A stretch of 10,070 nt of DNA from an uncultured Campylobacter sp. (GCF_938030815.1 NZ_CALHII010000109.1:1-10070); one strand, 5' to 3'; counted from the first letter of the stretch, positions 1 to 6,655 are shown. The notes: generated from the sequence alone by a model not told the origin. Program-made: numbers and translations.

Positions 1-64
1 CGCCGCAGCGTCCATGCTAGGAGGGCTCGGCGGATTGGGTGATCTGCTTGGCGATAAGGGCTGA
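1..64 (+). CDS. 3' end of an upstream gene, possibly YbaB/EbfC nucleoid protein (partial)
   Basis: The frame read from base 2 is open and ends with TGA at 62-64. Its last residues are AAASMLGGLGGLGDLLGDKG, a Gly/Leu-rich tail. Small nucleoid-associated proteins of the YbaB/EbfC family in epsilonproteobacteria often end in a short Met/Leu/Gly tail of this kind, and in C. jejuni a ybaB gene lies just upstream of the ispA-tkt pair; both points are recalled knowledge. The tail alone carries no diagnostic motif, so the family is an inference from context. Another protein with a Gly/Leu-rich end is possible. Confidence 0.45.
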   Translation, partial: AAASMLGGLGGLGDLLGDKG

Positions 65-143
65 GCCGGTTTTGCAAGCGAGCTTAAATTTGACGGATCG
101 TTTAAATTTAGAAATTTGCGGCTGAGTCGGTAAATTTAAACAG

Positions 144-202
144 ACCGGTCGGATGAAATTTTAAAATTTTATAGTTTTAGAATTTGCGAAGCAACCGATC
201 GG
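144..202. repeat. Two related palindromic nonamers 50 bp apart
   Basis: ACCGGTCGG at 144-152 and ACCGATCGG at 194-202 differ at one base. Their cores GACCGGTC (143-150) and CCGATCGG (195-202) are each perfect 8-bp palindromes. Both are followed within a few bases by an AT block of the form (G)TTTAAAATTT / GAAATTTTAAAATTT. The 50-bp spacing is close to five helical turns. They could be a degenerate duplication or paired protein sites; no function is assigned. Confidence 0.4.
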
Positions 203-244
203 AGAGTTTAAAATTTATAAGCGGCGGTTGCGACGTGTTTCAGT

Positions 245-280
245 CGTTTTTTATCTAGCAAGCAGAAAAGTGATAAAATT
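245..280 (+). promoter_or_regulatory. Possible sigma-70 promoter for the ispA cluster
   Basis: A TGATAAAAT element at 271-279 resembles an extended -10 box. The T-rich stretch CGTTTTTTATCT lies about 15-25 bases upstream, as in Campylobacter promoters, which lack a strong -35 box and have periodic T-tracts instead. The site is about 165 bp from the ispA start, so the leader would be long. Assignment is by eye only. Confidence 0.3.
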
Positions 281-445
281 TAGCGGCACGCAAGACACAG
301 CTAAATGTCATAAAACAAACAGTAAAAAGCACGAGCGCGGCAAACGAAACGAGCGTAAAAGCTGATAAACACAGGAAAGTAAGAGTAGCCGAACGAGCCA
401 CGCGTAAAAAGCGGCTTTAAAGCCCAACCATGCGATAGGAATTTG

Positions 446-1297
446 ATGGATATTTTAGAAAAATTTAAAGATTACTTGAAGCGCAACGAGCTGAAGGCGC
501 CTAGCTTTCATCCGTACTTTGAGGATGCGCTCAATTACATGCTGCAGGCGGGCGGGAAGCATTTTCGCGCGCAGCTGCTGCTAGGCGTCGTCTCGGCAGT
601 GGATGAACGGCGCTTTGAGGGCGCGTTGGCGATGGCGATGGCGCTTGAGATGATCCACACCTACTCGCTTATCCACGACGATCTGCCCGCGATGGACGAT
701 GCGGATCTGCGCCGCGGACGGCCAAGCCTACATAAAAAATACGACGAGGTCACGGCGATTTTAGTGGGCGATGCGCTAAATACAGACGCTTTTTTGATCG
801 CCGCGAGCGCGAACCTAAGCGACGAGATCAAGATAAAATGCATTAAAACTCTAGCGCGAAACGCAGGCAGCAGCGGCATGGTGCTGGGTCAGGCTATCGA
901 TTGCTGTTTTGAAAGCAGCCCGCTAAAGCAAAGCGAGCTCGAGTTTTTGCATCTGCACAAAACGGGTGCGCTCATCGCTGCGGCGTTTGAGCTGGGCGCC
1001 ATAATCGGCGGGCTAAAGGACGAGCTCGCGCATGAGCTTTATAAAATCGGACTGAAGCTAGGTCTCATATTTCAGATCGAGGATGACATCATCGACGCCA
1101 CAGGCGACGAAGCAAGCGCAGGCAAGCCCGTAGGAGCGGACGGCGCGAAAAATTCCTTCGTAAATTTACTCGGACTTGCGGGCGCTAGAAGCTACAAGCA
1201 GCGTCTAATAGACGAGGTAAGCGGCGCGATGAGCGGCTATGATGCGAGCCTGCGCGATTTGGTTTTAAATTTGATAGAAAAATACCTGAAAGGATGA
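446..1297 (+). CDS. ispA: Polyprenyl synthetase, farnesyl diphosphate synthase (IspA)
   Basis: The enzyme condenses isopentenyl diphosphate with dimethylallyl and geranyl diphosphates in the cytoplasm to give C15 farnesyl diphosphate, used for quinone tails and undecaprenyl carriers. The 283-residue protein has the usual length. Visible motifs are GGKHFRAQ at 36-43 (usually GGKRxRP), the first aspartate-rich motif DDLPAMD at 78-84 followed by RRGRP at 89-93, GQ..D at 148-152, HKTG at 171-174 and the second aspartate-rich motif DDIID at 213-217. The DDxxxxD spacing and Tyr73, five residues before Asp78, fit a bacterial type II farnesyl synthase. I chose ATG 446 over the adjacent TTG 443 because the ATAGGA site (435-440) is then correctly spaced. 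The stop lies three bases before the tkt start, and the AAAGGA site for tkt overlaps the end of ispA, so the two are probably co-translated. Confidence 0.95.
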   Translation: MDILEKFKDYLKRNELKAPSFHPYFEDALNYMLQAGGKHFRAQLLLGVVSAVDERRFEGALAMAMALEMIHTYSLIHDDLPAMDDADLRRGRPSLHKKYDEVTAILVGDALNTDAFLIAASANLSDEIKIKCIKTLARNAGSSGMVLGQAIDCCFESSPLKQSELEFLHLHKTGALIAAAFELGAIIGGLKDELAHELYKIGLKLGLIFQIEDDIIDATGDEASAGKPVGADGAKNSFVNLLGLAGARSYKQRLIDEVSGAMSGYDASLRDLVLNLIEKYLKG

Positions 1298-1300
1298 AAA

Positions 1301-3229
1301 ATGTCGAGCGAGCAGCTAAGTAAAATTTCAAACACGATCAAATTTCTAAGCGCGGATATGATCCAGAGCGCCAACTCAGGCCACCCCGGCACGCCGATGG
1401 GGCTAAGCGACATAATGAGCGTCTTTATGAGCAAGGTCCGCCACAATCCCAAAAATCCCGCGTGGCTGAACCGCGACCGCGTCGTATTCTCAGGCGGGCA
1501 CGCAAGCGCGCTCGTGTATAGCTACCTCTATCTTAGCGGATACGATTTGAGCATGGACGATCTCAAAAGCTTCAGGCGTCTACACTCTAAAACTCCCGGT
1601 CACCCGGAGATCGCTACCCCGGGCGTCGAGATCGCTACCGGACCGCTCGGACAGGGCGTCGCAAACGCGGTCGGATTTGCGATGGCCGCGAAATACGCCG
1701 CACATCTGCTCAACGAGGGAGGAAACGAGATTATCGATCACCGCGTCTATTGCTTCTGCGGCGACGGCGATCTGCAGGAGGGTATCAGCTACGAAGCGTG
1801 CGCGCTTGCGGGCAGACATAACCTCGATAACCTCACGATAATTTATGATTCTAACGGCATCACGATCGACGGCAGCACCGATATCGCATGGTTTGAGGAC
1901 GTGAAGGTGCGATTTGAGGCGCAAGGCTTTGAGGTCGCGCGCATCGACGGGCATAATTTCGATCAGATAGAATTTGTCCTTGACGAGGTCAAAAACAAAA
2001 CCAAACCCTACCTCATCATCGCAAACACCACGATCGGCAAGGGCGCGCTCGAGCTTGAGGGCACGGCCAAGACGCACGGCGCGCCGCTTGGAGAGGAGCT
2101 GCTTGCGCGCGCTAAGCAAAGCCTGGGCTTTGATCCCGCCCAAAGCTTTGTCGTAAGCGAGGATGTACTTTTTGAAACGCGCGCCGCAGTCGAAAAGGGC
2201 GATTTGGAAGAGCGGCTTTGGAAAGAGAAGCTCGCAAAACTAAGCGATGAGAAAAGAGCGCTTTTAAACGAGCTTTTAAATCCCGATTTTAGCAAGATAG
2301 AATTCCCTGATTTTAGCGGGCTTAAGGTCGCCACGCGCGATAGCAACGGTAAAATTTTAAACGCCATCGCAAACGCGGTGCCCGGCTTTTTGGGCGGAAG
2401 CGCGGATTTGGCAGCATCGAACAAGACCGAGCTAAAAGGTGGCGGCGACTTTCCTTGCGGCAAAAATCTACACTTCGGCATCCGCGAGCACGCGATGGCG
2501 GCGATCGGCAACGCCTTTGCGAGGTACGGACTTTTCATCCCATTTAGCGCGACGTTTTTTATCTTCAGCGACTATCTCAAGACGGGCGCTAGACTTGCGG
2601 CGCTGATGGGCTTGCGACACTATTTCGTCTTCACGCACGACAGCATCGGCGTGGGCGAGGACGGGCCGACGCACGAGCCTATCGAGCAGCTTAGTACCTT
2701 CCGCGCGATGCCCGGCTTCTACACCTTCCGCCCGGCAGACGGCAATGAAAACGTAAAATGCTGGCGTACGGCGCTTACTCTAAATGCCCCCGTAGCGTTC
2801 GTCTGCTCGCGTCAGGGACTTGAGCCGCTACCTAAGGCGGTTTTGGGCGACGTGCAAAACGGCGCGTATCTGCTAAGGCAGAGCAAAGAGGCACGTATCA
2901 CGCTCATCGCAAGCGGCAGCGAGGTTTCGCTCTGCCTAAAAGCGGCAGCGATCCTGCAAGAGCAAGGCATCGGCGCAAACGTCGTAAGCGCGCCGTGCTT
3001 CGAGCTTTTGTGCGAGCAGGACGCAGATTATTTGGCGCAAATCCTGCAGCCGCAAACTAAAATTTTAGCCGTCGAAGCCGCAAGCGCGCTTGAGTGGTAT
3101 AAATTTGCAGACGCGGTACACGGCATGCAAAGCTTCGGCGAGAGCGGCAACGCGAGCGAGCTATTTAAGCTTTTCGGCTTTACCGACGTCGCGATCGCAA
3201 AAGAAGCAAGGGAGCTTTTAGAGCAGTAG
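1301..3229 (+). CDS. tkt: Transketolase
   Basis: This thiamine diphosphate enzyme moves two-carbon ketol units between sugar phosphates in the non-oxidative pentose phosphate pathway, supplying ribose 5-phosphate and erythrose 4-phosphate. The protein has 642 residues, about 20 fewer than E. coli TktA. The N-terminal domain has SGHPGTPMG at 26-34 with catalytic His28, GGHASAL at 65-71, GPLGQG at 114-119 and the cofactor motif GDGDLQEG at 154-161 with its downstream Asn in YDSNGITIDG. The pyrimidine-binding domain has GGSADLAASN near 365-374, FGIREHAM from 392 with the essential Glu396, and HDSIGVGEDGPTHEP at 446-460. A C-terminal domain follows, with the ITLIASGSEV stretch. All key residues are present. 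ATG 1301 is three bases after the ispA stop, preceded by AAAGGA, so the genes form one operon. Confidence 0.97.
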   Translation: MSSEQLSKISNTIKFLSADMIQSANSGHPGTPMGLSDIMSVFMSKVRHNPKNPAWLNRDRVVFSGGHASALVYSYLYLSGYDLSMDDLKSFRRLHSKTPGHPEIATPGVEIATGPLGQGVANAVGFAMAAKYAAHLLNEGGNEIIDHRVYCFCGDGDLQEGISYEACALAGRHNLDNLTIIYDSNGITIDGSTDIAWFEDVKVRFEAQGFEVARIDGHNFDQIEFVLDEVKNKTKPYLIIANTTIGKGALELEGTAKTHGAPLGEELLARAKQSLGFDPAQSFVVSEDVLFETRAAVEKGDLEERLWKEKLAKLSDEKRALLNELLNPDFSKIEFPDFSGLKVATRDSNGKILNAIANAVPGFLGGSADLAASNKTELKGGGDFPCGKNLHFGIREHAMAAIGNAFARYGLFIPFSATFFIFSDYLKTGARLAALMGLRHYFVFTHDSIGVGEDGPTHEPIEQLSTFRAMPGFYTFRPADGNENVKCWRTALTLNAPVAFVCSRQGLEPLPKAVLGDVQNGAYLLRQSKEARITLIASGSEVSLCLKAAAILQEQGIGANVVSAPCFELLCEQDADYLAQILQPQTKILAVEAASALEWYKFADAVHGMQSFGESGNASELFKLFGFTDVAIAKEARELLEQ

Positions 3230-3244
3230 CGGAAAGGGTAAAAT

Positions 3245-3667
3245 TTGAGCGAAAAAATCAAAATTTCGTATTTAGACGGATTTAAAATTTACGGGTTAAA
3301 AGCCCGCACGAAAAACACGGACGAGCTAGGCGGGAGCGGCAAAATTCCCGCGCTGTGGGCGGAATTTATGAAAGAGTGCTATGACGGGCGGAGCGAGATT
3401 TACAGCGTCTATTACGATTACGAAGACGGCGCCGACGGGCTTTACAATATCTTTATCGGCACCAAAGCGCCCCGCAGCGACGAAGCCTTGGAGATCAAAA
3501 GCGGCAAATACGCCGTTTTTAGTTTTCCAAATGAGCCGCAAAACGTAGCAAAGTTTTGGGGCAAAATTTGGAGCTTTTTTGAGGCCGGCGAACTAAAAAG
3601 AGCGTTTGGAACGGATTTTGAGTTTTACGGCGGAGACGAGATCAAAATTTTTATCTCGGTTTTGTAG
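3245..3667 (+). CDS. GyrI-like / AraC-type effector-binding domain protein
   Basis: The 140-residue protein matches the pattern of stand-alone effector-binding domains (GyrI/SHV, AraC_E_bind superfamily). Features seen are an N-terminal strand with YGLKART, IPALWAEF at about 35-42, IYSVYYDYED, LYNIFIGTKAP, the IKSGKYAVFSF strand, KFWGKIWSFF and a C-terminal FEFYGG...IKIFISVL. Such domains bind small hydrophobic or cationic ligands. With no DNA-binding domain attached, this one may act as a sensor, a ligand scavenger or a hydrolase-like protein; its substrate cannot be read from the sequence. The start is TTG 3245, supported by GGAAAGGG at 3231-3238 with six bases of spacing; no in-frame ATG occurs before the conserved core. 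It lies 15 bases after the tkt stop and is probably in the same transcript. Confidence 0.82.
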   Translation: MSEKIKISYLDGFKIYGLKARTKNTDELGGSGKIPALWAEFMKECYDGRSEIYSVYYDYEDGADGLYNIFIGTKAPRSDEALEIKSGKYAVFSFPNEPQNVAKFWGKIWSFFEAGELKRAFGTDFEFYGGDEIKIFISVL

Positions 3668-3689
3668 GGCGGCGCATGAAATTTATAAA

Positions 3690-3712
3690 CGGCGAGTGAT
3701 TTTTCTCCGCCG
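3690..3712 (+). terminator. Hairpin downstream of the ispA-tkt cluster
   Basis: CGGCGAG (3690-3696) pairs with CTCCGCCG (3705-3712) with one bulged C, leaving a T-rich loop. It begins 22 bases after the stop of the effector-binding gene. No T-run follows the stem, so it is a weak candidate for an intrinsic terminator and may instead be a transcript-end stabiliser. Confidence 0.27.
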
Positions 3713-3925
3713 CGACAATGAGCTTTTGCGTAAAATTTCATCCATAAAGCGGTAAAATTTCGTGCCCAAAAAACTACGCGCGCGAAGGCAAATTTTACGC
3801 CGAAAGCCGCGCCGTACCTTAAACCGTGTATTTAAAACGAAATCTAAATTTGCGCCATTAAATTTCAACCCCCGCCCGCAAAAACAGGCGAAATTTCACG
3901 CGGAATTTCATTTTTAAATCTGTTA

Positions 3926-3945
3926 TTAAGCCATTTTTGGCTTAA
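3926..3945 (+). promoter_or_regulatory. Perfect inverted repeat in the promoter region of tRNA-Ser
   Basis: TTAAGCCA (3926-3933) and TGGCTTAA (3938-3945) are exact reverse complements with a TTTT loop. The right arm runs into TTAAATTAC (3942-3950), which is placed like a -10 box about 12-18 bases before the tRNA 5' end at 3961. The repeat could be an operator covering the promoter, or a hairpin ending upstream transcription. No T-run follows it on the plus strand, which argues against a terminator. Confidence 0.38.
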
Positions 3946-3960
3946 ATTACACTTTCATTC

Positions 3961-4048
3961 GGGTAGATGTCCGAGCGGTCGAAGGAGCGCGCCTCGAAAG
4001 CGCGTAAGGCGTCAGCCTTCTGGGGTTCGAATCCCTATCTACCCGCCA
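3961..4048 (+). tRNA. tRNA-Ser (anticodon CGA)
   Basis: All elements of a class II tRNA are present. The acceptor stem is GGGTAGA (3961-3967) with TCTACCC (4038-4044). The anticodon stem CGCGC/GCGCG (3988-3992 and 4000-4004) encloses loop CTCGAAA with anticodon CGA at 3995-3997, reading UCG. A long variable arm AAGGC-GTCA-GCCTT (4006-4019) is typical of serine tRNAs. The T arm carries TTCGAAT. The discriminator base is G4045 and CCA is encoded at 4046-4048. No base-pair break is evident apart from one G-T pair in the T stem. Confidence 0.97.
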
Positions 4049-4083
4049 TTCATTCAAATTTCACCCAATACTCGGGAGTTAAG

Positions 4084-4632
4084 ATGAGCAATAAACTCCT
4101 TTCGATGAGCCTGCAGGAGTTGTGGCGGCTCTTTCCGATACGTCTCGTGCCGCACGATCCGCGCTGGAGTGAATACTTTAGGCAGGAGCGCGAAATTCTG
4201 CACGGCCTGCTGCGAGATCATGGCAAGATCAGGGTTCATCATATCGGCAGCACCGCGGTAAGCGGGATCTGGGCGAAGCCGATCGTAGATATTTTGATCG
4301 AGTGCTCGGATATCGCCGCCGCCAAACAGCGCCTGATAGAGGCGGGCTATCTGCTAATGAGCGAAAAGGGGAGCCGCTGCAGCCTAAATAAAGGCTACAC
4401 CGAAGCGGGATTTGCTGAGCGCGTTTTTCACGTGCATCTGCGAAATTTCGGCGATGCGGATGAGATATTTTTTAGAGATTTTTTGCGGGCGAATGCGGAT
4501 ATCGCCGAGCGGTATGAGGCGCTTAAATTAGAGCTTTGCAAGCGCTATGAGTTTGACCGCGACGCCTATACTGCGGCGAAAAGCGAATTTGTGCTTAAAT
4601 TTACGCGCATCGCTAAAGAAAATTTGAAATAA
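4084..4632 (+). CDS. GrpB family (UPF0157) protein
   Basis: The 182-residue protein has the marks of the GrpB/UPF0157 family, distant members of the nucleotidyltransferase superfamily. It has VPHDPRWSEYFRQE at 22-35, then HHIGSTAVSGIWAKPIVDIL at 52-71, whose Gly-Ser and Asp69 lie in the nucleotidyltransferase-like motif, and the conserved FHVHLR at 115-120. Helices in the C-terminal third (FFRDFLRAN, ERYEALKLEL, AKSEFVL) are also typical. The family's biological role is unsettled; it occurs alone or fused to dephospho-CoA kinase. The reading frame is open upstream through the tRNA gene, but GGGAG at 4074-4078 with five bases of spacing fixes ATG 4084. The start is 35 bases after the tRNA CCA end and no separate promoter is obvious, so it may be read through from the tRNA promoter. 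Confidence 0.88.
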   Translation: MSNKLLSMSLQELWRLFPIRLVPHDPRWSEYFRQEREILHGLLRDHGKIRVHHIGSTAVSGIWAKPIVDILIECSDIAAAKQRLIEAGYLLMSEKGSRCSLNKGYTEAGFAERVFHVHLRNFGDADEIFFRDFLRANADIAERYEALKLELCKRYEFDRDAYTAAKSEFVLKFTRIAKENLK

Positions 4633-4840
4633 CCACGTAAATTTGATCTCTGCGTATAAGTTCGCTCGCCGAGAGCGATAAAACGTCCAAATTTTATAAA
4701 TGAAACGGGCGAATAGCGCTGCGCCTTGTGAGCTTATTTTTATAAAATTTTAATCGTAATTTCAAATTTTAAAGGCGACCGCCCAATTATCGTAGATAAA
4801 TTTTACAAATCCGGCTAACGGCAAAGTCGTCCACAAAACG

Positions 4841-4866
4841 CGCCGTATCACCTATCGCCGTATCAC
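4841..4866. repeat. Short tandem repeat CGCCGTATCAC
   Basis: CGCCGTATCAC occurs at 4841-4851 and again at 4856-4866, identical over 11 bases with a 15-base period; the spacer is CTAT. Only two copies are present. It may be replication slippage or a paired binding site. Confidence 0.6.
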
Positions 4867-4980
4867 ACCGCAAACAAAAGGCGTTCCTGCACCTCGGTAC
4901 AAGTTTAAATTTAAAAGCCTACGCGTCGTTAAATTTTTAGAATTTCACCAAAAACAAACTCACAAACTCGCTAAATTTAA

Positions 4981-5010
4981 AGCGGCGAAAATTTTAAATT
5001 CCTCGCCGCT
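4981..5010 (-). terminator. Probable intrinsic terminator of the ridA-PLP enzyme operon
   Basis: AGCGGCGA (4981-4988) and TCGCCGCT (5003-5010) form a perfect, GC-rich 8-bp stem with a 14-base loop that is itself partly self-complementary. Read on the minus strand the stem is followed by TTAAATTTAG, a broken T-tract. It lies 33 bases beyond the stop of the PLP enzyme gene. The interrupted T-run lowers certainty. Confidence 0.5.
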
Positions 5011-5043
5011 AGCTAGTCGCACAGATCCGCCGCGCGTTTAAAT

Positions 5044-6129
5044 TTAATGATCGCTCTTCAGCCCTGCGCCGCAAAGCGGAATGATGCTATCTCCTTGCAG
5101 ATCGCGGCTCTCTTTGTAGCGCAGATACGCCGCGTAGGTAGCCGCGGTCGTGTGCTCGACGTAAAATCCGCCGCGCGCAAGCGCCGCTCTGGCAGGCAGT
5201 ATGTCGCTCTCGCTCGCTAAGATCACCTCTCGCTCGCCCGCGTAGCTAGAGCCAAGAATTTCGGCCGCGCGCATCGGTCTTGCGATCGCGATACCCTCCG
5301 CTAGCGTCGGCTGCGGCTCTATCGCGCGCGCCGTAACTTTAGCGCCGAAAAGCGGAGCGCAATGCTCGCCCTGAACGATGAAAATTTTTGGCAGCGCCTC
5401 GATAAAGCCACCCTCATATAGCTCGCCCAGCGCCGCTTGAGCGCCCAGCAGTAGCGTGCCGTTGCCCACGGGGATAAAGATATTGCGCGGCATCCTGCCC
5501 AGCTGCTCGTAGATCTCATAAACGTAGCTCTTCGTGCCCTCGTAAAAGATCGGATTATAAACGTGGTTGGCATAATAGATCTGCTCCTGCGCGGCCTTTT
5601 TGCGGCACGCATCCGCCGTCTCGTCGCGGCTGCCGTCAAATACCGTGACGTGCGCGCCGTGGCTTTTGATCATATCGATCTTTTTAGGCGACGTGCCCTT
5701 CGGGACGTAAATTTCGCACTCGATGCCCGCGCGAGCGCAGTACGCCGCCACGGCATTGCCCGCGTTACCGCTGGAGTCTTGCAGGACTTTTTTTACGCCG
5801 ATATTTTTGGCGTGCAGCACCAAAACCGCCGCGCCGCGGTCTTTGAACGAAAGCGTAGGCATCGCATAATCGAGCTTGAGATAGAGGTCTTCGCCGAATT
5901 CCACGCTCGCCGTGAGCCCCTCACCCATCGAAATTTCTCTAAATTTCGCCGTATCGATGCCCATAAACCTGCGGTATCTAAAGATGCTAAACTCGCTTTG
6001 ATCTACGAGCGCGGGGTTAAATTTAGGCGCATCGGAGTTTAGCTTATACAGCCCGCCGCAGTCGCATTTATAGCTCAAAGTATCAATGGGCGCGTGCTTG
6101 CCGCAGCCCGTGCAGATGAAATCGCTCAT
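5044..6129 (-). CDS. PLP-dependent enzyme, zinc-ribbon threonine-synthase-like (probable amino-acid lyase)
   Basis: The 361-residue protein is a fold type II PLP enzyme. Its first 26 residues form a zinc ribbon with Cys6, Cys9, Cys22 and Cys24. The catalytic core has GEGLT at 69-73, LSFKDRGAA at 93-101 with the Schiff-base lysine Lys96, and the substrate loop SSGNAGN at 119-125. The phosphate loop PVGNGTLLLG departs from the commoner GGGG form, and PLCGAGLKSDH at the C-terminus fits the threonine-synthase/cysteate-synthase branch. Such proteins are often named threonine synthase. Here the gene lies eight bases after ridA and opposite a YheO-type regulator, which points to an eliminase that releases an enamine (serine, threonine, diaminopropionate or a cysteine derivative as substrate). 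That is inference. ATG 6129 is chosen over a 59-residue upstream extension because AGGAG (6135-6139) sits five bases away. This site overlaps the ridA stop codon, suggesting translational coupling. Confidence 0.86.
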   Translation of the reverse strand: MSDFICTGCGKHAPIDTLSYKCDCGGLYKLNSDAPKFNPALVDQSEFSIFRYRRFMGIDTAKFREISMGEGLTASVEFGEDLYLKLDYAMPTLSFKDRGAAVLVLHAKNIGVKKVLQDSSGNAGNAVAAYCARAGIECEIYVPKGTSPKKIDMIKSHGAHVTVFDGSRDETADACRKKAAQEQIYYANHVYNPIFYEGTKSYVYEIYEQLGRMPRNIFIPVGNGTLLLGAQAALGELYEGGFIEALPKIFIVQGEHCAPLFGAKVTARAIEPQPTLAEGIAIARPMRAAEILGSSYAGEREVILASESDILPARAALARGGFYVEHTTAATYAAYLRYKESRDLQGDSIIPLCGAGLKSDH

Positions 6130-6137
6130 TTTCGCTC

Positions 6138-6524
6138 CTATTTTTTCTCTTTTATTTTTGCGACGGCCTCGATCTCTACAAGGCAGCCGAAATGTAGAGC
6201 CGTAGTCGGCACCACGACGCGAGCGGGCTTGTGCGCGCCGAAAAACAGCGCGTACTGCTCGTCGATCACATCCCAGTTCGCGACGTCCGGCGTATAGACG
6301 CGGCACATCCGCACATCGTTTTTATCTGCGCCCGCGGTGGCCAGCACTGCCGCGACGTTGCTTAGAGCCTGTGCGGTCTGCTCAGCAAGACCCTCCGCAA
6401 CGGCTCCCGTGCGCGGATCCACGCTTAGCTGCCCCGAGACGTAGAGCGTGCCGTCGTCGTCTAAGATGCCCGGCGCATAATGCGCCTTTTTCGGCGCGAA
6501 ACCGGTTGGATAAATTTCTTTCAT
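6138..6524 (-). CDS. ridA: RidA family enamine/imine deaminase
   Basis: RidA proteins are cytoplasmic trimers that hydrolyse 2-aminoacrylate and related enamine/imine products of PLP enzymes to 2-keto acids and ammonia, protecting other PLP enzymes. The 128-residue length is standard. Visible are Tyr16, VSGQLSVDP at 29-37, and PARVVVPTTAL...LVEIEAVA at 100-122, with the carboxylate-binding arginine Arg102 and Glu117, 15 residues apart as in E. coli RidA. The arginine supports true deaminase activity rather than a non-catalytic YjgF relative. ATG 6524 is preceded by AAAGGAG (6530-6536 on the opposite strand). It is the first gene of a two-gene operon with the PLP enzyme and is transcribed away from the regulator gene. 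Confidence 0.93.
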   Translation of the reverse strand: MKEIYPTGFAPKKAHYAPGILDDDGTLYVSGQLSVDPRTGAVAEGLAEQTAQALSNVAAVLATAGADKNDVRMCRVYTPDVANWDVIDEQYALFFGAHKPARVVVPTTALHFGCLVEIEAVAKIKEKK

Positions 6525-6538
6525 TTAAGCTCCTTTGC

Positions 6539-6554
6539 ATATAAAATTTTATAT
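6539..6554. promoter_or_regulatory. 16-bp perfect palindrome upstream of the ridA ribosome site
   Basis: ATATAAAATTTTATAT is fully self-complementary. It begins two bases upstream of the ridA ribosome site (6530-6536) and lies 15-30 bases from the ridA start codon, within the likely leader or -10 region of the minus-strand transcript. It could be an operator or simply an AT-rich promoter core. Confidence 0.4.
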
Positions 6555-6655
6555 AATTTTACTCTAAATTTATTAAAAATATATAAGTATTTCTATAAAT
6601 TTGCAAAAATTCTAAAATTTAATCTAAATTTATAGATTTTTTTATATGAAATTTC

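Larger units (their letters stand above)
65..445. other. 380-bp stretch without a convincing gene, upstream of ispA
   Basis: This stretch is AT-rich at first (65-220) with many AAATTT and TTTAAA words, then A-rich and purine-rich (280-440). It holds the related nonamers ACCGGTCGG (144-152) and ACCGATCGG (194-202) and a perfect 12-bp palindrome GGCTTTAAAGCC at 413-424 just before the ispA ribosome site. A plus-strand frame stays open from about 165 to a TGA at 363-365 but has no start with a ribosome site. In C. jejuni a PDZ-type gene sits between ybaB and ispA, as far as I recall; nothing here resembles it. A leader or promoter for ispA is the simplest reading. Confidence 0.5.
4633..5043. other. 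410-bp AT-rich gap between convergent genes
   Basis: I see no credible gene here on either strand. The stretch has a small hairpin TCGCTC-(5)-GAGCGA at 4662-4678, about 30 bases after the grpB stop and without a following T-run. It also has an 11-bp direct repeat at 4841-4866 and a GC-rich hairpin at 4981-5010 that suits a terminator for the minus-strand gene. AAATTT-type palindromes fill much of the rest. For a region between converging genes it is long, and it may hold decayed coding sequence. Confidence 0.5.

Noticed and set aside
165..365. Plus-strand frame of about 66 codons before ispA
   Set aside because: No ATG, and its TTG (228) and GTG (270) lack ribosome sites; the predicted peptide is Lys/Arg-rich and shows no family motif.
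1580..2143. Minus-strand open frame of 187 codons inside tkt
   Set aside because: It is antisense to a fully conserved transketolase domain, has no recognisable motif and reflects the third-base G/C bias of tkt.
3683..3868. Minus-strand 61-codon frame in the gap before the tRNA
   Set aside because: It starts at TTG with no spaced ribosome site, is very Arg/Lys-rich and lies in hairpin-rich noncoding DNA.
3967..4083. Upstream extension of the GrpB frame starting inside the tRNA-Ser gene
   Set aside because: The frame overlaps a perfect tRNA, while a good ribosome site (4074-4078) precedes ATG 4084, where the family-like sequence begins.
5563..6042. Plus-strand open frame of 159 codons inside the PLP enzyme gene
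   Set aside because: It is an antisense shadow rich in Arg and Ala with no motif or ribosome-site support.
6130..6306. 59-residue N-terminal extension of the PLP enzyme overlapping ridA
   Set aside because: The extension is Arg-rich, read out of frame through ridA, and the zinc-ribbon start at ATG 6129 has a well-placed AGGAG.
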